Of a DNA stretch of 64,000 nucleotides, positions 62,421 to 64,000 are shown piece after piece. Every line of letters starts with the position of its first letter. Within the stretch, counting starts at the first letter, position 1. The notes beneath the pieces are model-generated. The model worked only from the letters and a program-made list of their open reading frames with translations, had not been told where the DNA came from and made no database searches. Source of the DNA: JAIBJN01 sp963775395 (GTDB lineage Bacteria > Actinomycetota > Thermoleophilia > Gaiellales > Gaiellaceae); NCBI GenBank assembly GCA_963775395.1, contig CAVZIX010000020.1:124001-188000 (forward strand), written 5' to 3'. A program made the translations under genes and the position numbers.

Positions 62421-63350
62421 ATGGCCTCCACGGGAATCGACGTGCGCGCATGCGCGAGCGAGGACGAGCAGGAGCTGGGGCTCGAGATTCACAACGCCGT
62501 CTGGCCGCATCGCGCGGTCACGATGGACGAGGTCCGGTCCTTCCAGACCGCCATGAAGGAGTACGAGGACTTCCTGGCGGACGTCGACGGCGTGTCCAAG
62601 GGCTCCGCGGCCATCGCCGTCCTGCCCCAGCGCCCGCGGGCGGGGTTCCTGCTCCTGACGGTGCTGGAGGACGGACGCCGTCGCGGCGCCGGGTCTGCGC
62701 TGTACGCGACCGTCTCCGACTGGCTCCGCGAGCGCGGCCTCGACGTGATTCACGCTTCGGTCGCCGAGGCCGACGAGGAGAGCCTCGCCTACGCGAGCCG
62801 GCGCGGCTTCCGCGAGATCGAGCGGTACCCCCGCCTGCGGCTCGAGCTCGCCACCATCGACGAGCCCGTCGTCAAGCCGCCGCCGGGCGTCGAGATCGTC
62901 ACCTGGGCCGAGCAACCGGAGGTGGCGCGCGGGATCTACGAGGTCGCCGTCGAGGCCTATGCCGACGTCCCGGGAGGCGACACCGAGGAGATGGAGGCCT
63001 TCGAGGACTGGCTCGCCCACGACATGCAGGGCTCGGGTGACAAGCCGGAGGCGACGTTCGTCGCTCTGGCCGGCGGCGAGGTCGTCGGCTACGCGAAGTA
63101 CTTCCTCACCGAAGCGCGACCGAAGGTGGCCTTCCATGACATGACCGCCGTGCGCCGCTCCTGGCGGGGGCGAGGGGTGGCGCGTGCGCTCAAGCAGGCG
63201 CAGATCGCGTGGGCGAAGCGGGCGGGCTACGAGGAGCTGGAGACGAACAACGAGGAGCGGAACGAGCCGATACGCAGGCTCAACGCCGACCTCGGCTACC
63301 GCCTCGCGCCCGGCCGCATCGTCCTCGAGGGCCCGCTGGCTCCGCGCTGA
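62421..63350 (+). CDS. Tandem GNAT acetyltransferase
   Basis: A 309-residue protein from ATG 62421 with two GNAT domains. The first (about 5-145) has 'VLEDGRRRGAGSALYATV', a good acetyl-CoA pyrophosphate loop (RRxGxGxxL); the second (about 160-305) has 'VRRSWRGRGVARALKQAQI' with the same loop. Tandem GNATs of this size acetylate small amines such as antibiotics or mycothiol precursors. The C-terminus meets the next gene without a gap on the opposite strand. Confidence 0.88.
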   Translation: MASTGIDVRACASEDEQELGLEIHNAVWPHRAVTMDEVRSFQTAMKEYEDFLADVDGVSKGSAAIAVLPQRPRAGFLLLTVLEDGRRRGAGSALYATVSDWLRERGLDVIHASVAEADEESLAYASRRGFREIERYPRLRLELATIDEPVVKPPPGVEIVTWAEQPEVARGIYEVAVEAYADVPGGDTEEMEAFEDWLAHDMQGSGDKPEATFVALAGGEVVGYAKYFLTEARPKVAFHDMTAVRRSWRGRGVARALKQAQIAWAKRAGYEELETNNEERNEPIRRLNADLGYRLAPGRIVLEGPLAPR

Positions 63351-63923
63351 TTACCTGGCCGCGGCCGCCCGCCAGCCTGCGCGGCGGTGGAGGCGCTCGA
63401 CCTCGAAGAGGACGATCACGCCCGCGACGCCGCCGATCGCCCCGCCGGTTGCCTGTGCCTCCGGGACGTCGATCGCCAGCAGCGCGCCCCAGGCGGCGAG
63501 GTACGTCCACCCGGCGATGGCCGCCGAGTAGACGAGCCCGAGCCCGAGGCCGTGGGAAACAGGCAGGAAGCCGAGGAACTGGACGGTGATGCCCGGCCGC
63601 TCGGAGTAGAGGCCGCCGCCGTCCGAGCCCTTCGACTCGGAAGGGAGCTGGAGCCGCTTCTCCAGCTCGGTCGCCCGCGGGATGAGCACGCCCGAGATCT
63701 GCGTGTTGCGCAGCTCGTAGACGAAGATGCCGAGCGTGGCGAGGAGACCGAGGAGCCCGACTGCGAGGAGCTCCGCCGCAGGGCGAGGGCGCCCGACGAA
63801 GGCGACCGCGATGCCCGAGATCGTGGGCACGAACGCGAGCAACCGGAAGCGGACGTCGATGAGCGTCCGCAGCAGCTGCGTGGTCTGCTCGTAGTCGAGC
63901 CGAAGGCGATCGTCTGCGTCCAC
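63351..63923 (-). CDS. Membrane protein with four predicted helices
   Basis: A 190-residue protein from GTG 63923. Hydrophobic segments at about 27-45 ('LLAFVPTISGIAVAFVG'), 50-70 ('ELLAVGLLGLLATLGIFVYEL'), 124-145 and 158-175. A soluble loop of about 55 residues lies between helices 2 and 3. Similar proteins are found as uncharacterised membrane proteins in many bacteria. Convergent with, and directly abutting, the GNAT gene. Confidence 0.68.
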   Translation of the reverse strand: MDADDRLRLDYEQTTQLLRTLIDVRFRLLAFVPTISGIAVAFVGRPRPAAELLAVGLLGLLATLGIFVYELRNTQISGVLIPRATELEKRLQLPSESKGSDGGGLYSERPGITVQFLGFLPVSHGLGLGLVYSAAIAGWTYLAAWGALLAIDVPEAQATGGAIGGVAGVIVLFEVERLHRRAGWRAAAAR

Positions 63924-63958
63924 TGCCCGCCGCTGAGTATGGCGGGAGGCCCGGAGGT

Positions 63959-64000
63959 CTAGCCCCTGCCCTCCGGCGGGCCTTCGTAGGGTCTCCGCCA
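63959..64000 (-). CDS. Possible C-terminal end of a minus-strand gene (partial)
   Basis: A frame open from the window edge to TAG at 63959 encodes 13 residues ending PPEGRG, 35 bp before the next minus-strand start. Too short to identify or confirm. Confidence 0.2.
   Translation of the reverse strand, partial: WRRPYEGPPEGRG

Overview
The window is very GC-rich and densely packed. It has many GTG/TTG starts, 1-20 bp gene overlaps, a large Alu-type SRP RNA beside dnaX, and actinobacterial families (BTAD/SARP-type regulators, P450-ferredoxin pair, LppX/LprG-like lipoprotein). This suggests a deep-branching actinobacterium, possibly Thermoleophilia/Gaiellales-like. That placement is inference, since no rRNA is present. 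Several genes are broken by single-base frameshifts that leave conserved protein on both sides, so the contig probably carries assembly indels.

Layout. 1-8 kb: a PDZ membrane protein cut by the edge, an mdh-icd pair divergent from citrate synthase, a HEAT-like protein, beta-carbonic anhydrase, two overlapping Xer-type recombinases with a tiny zinc-ribbon membrane protein, a DUF2071-like protein and a secreted amidohydrolase broken by frameshifts. 9.6-36.5 kb: a catabolic and transport island. It holds a FadR-type regulator, a 2-oxoacid dehydrogenase complex (E1a, E1b, E2, no E3) with an M24 protein inside it, a second M24 protein, a branched-chain-amino-acid-type ABC importer (with a fused LivM-LivG), a DMT exporter, an amidohydrolase, two carboxymuconolactone-decarboxylase (CMD/AhpD) proteins, an FAD oxidoreductase, an alpha/beta hydrolase, a third M24 protein, a Gfo/Idh oxidoreductase, a three-subunit molybdenum hydroxylase, a cupin and two 3-hydroxyisobutyrate-dehydrogenase-like enzymes, ending at PEP carboxykinase. 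Together these look like import and stepwise oxidation or hydrolysis of an unidentified organic substrate.

36.6-54.6 kb: a large ATPase-TPR-BTAD regulator, a succinate dehydrogenase operon of the SdhA-SdhB-SdhE (CCG) type with a lipoprotein gene inside, a phosphoesterase, a GNAT, an MFS transporter, asd-lysC, a second BTAD regulator, a secreted cupin and a ferredoxin-P450 pair. 54.6-64 kb: recR, ybaB and dnaX behind a complete ~280-nt SRP RNA, tRNA-Val(CAC), a RibD/DHFR-like reductase, a secreted beta-helix protein and several membrane or acetyltransferase proteins.

Most striking: (1) one CMD/AhpD protein (24509-25087, minus) has an in-frame UGA exactly where the second Cys of the CxxC motif belongs, followed at a suitable distance by a SECIS-like hairpin, so it is a candidate selenoprotein. 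(2) A 167-203 bp palindromic repeat with TAGGAG/CTCCTA ends occurs twice, with two perfectly conserved blocks and a hairpin that shows compensatory changes. (3) Palindromic TGTCnGACA sites lie at the regulator gene, the amidohydrolase promoter and the selenoprotein promoter, suggesting a small local regulon.
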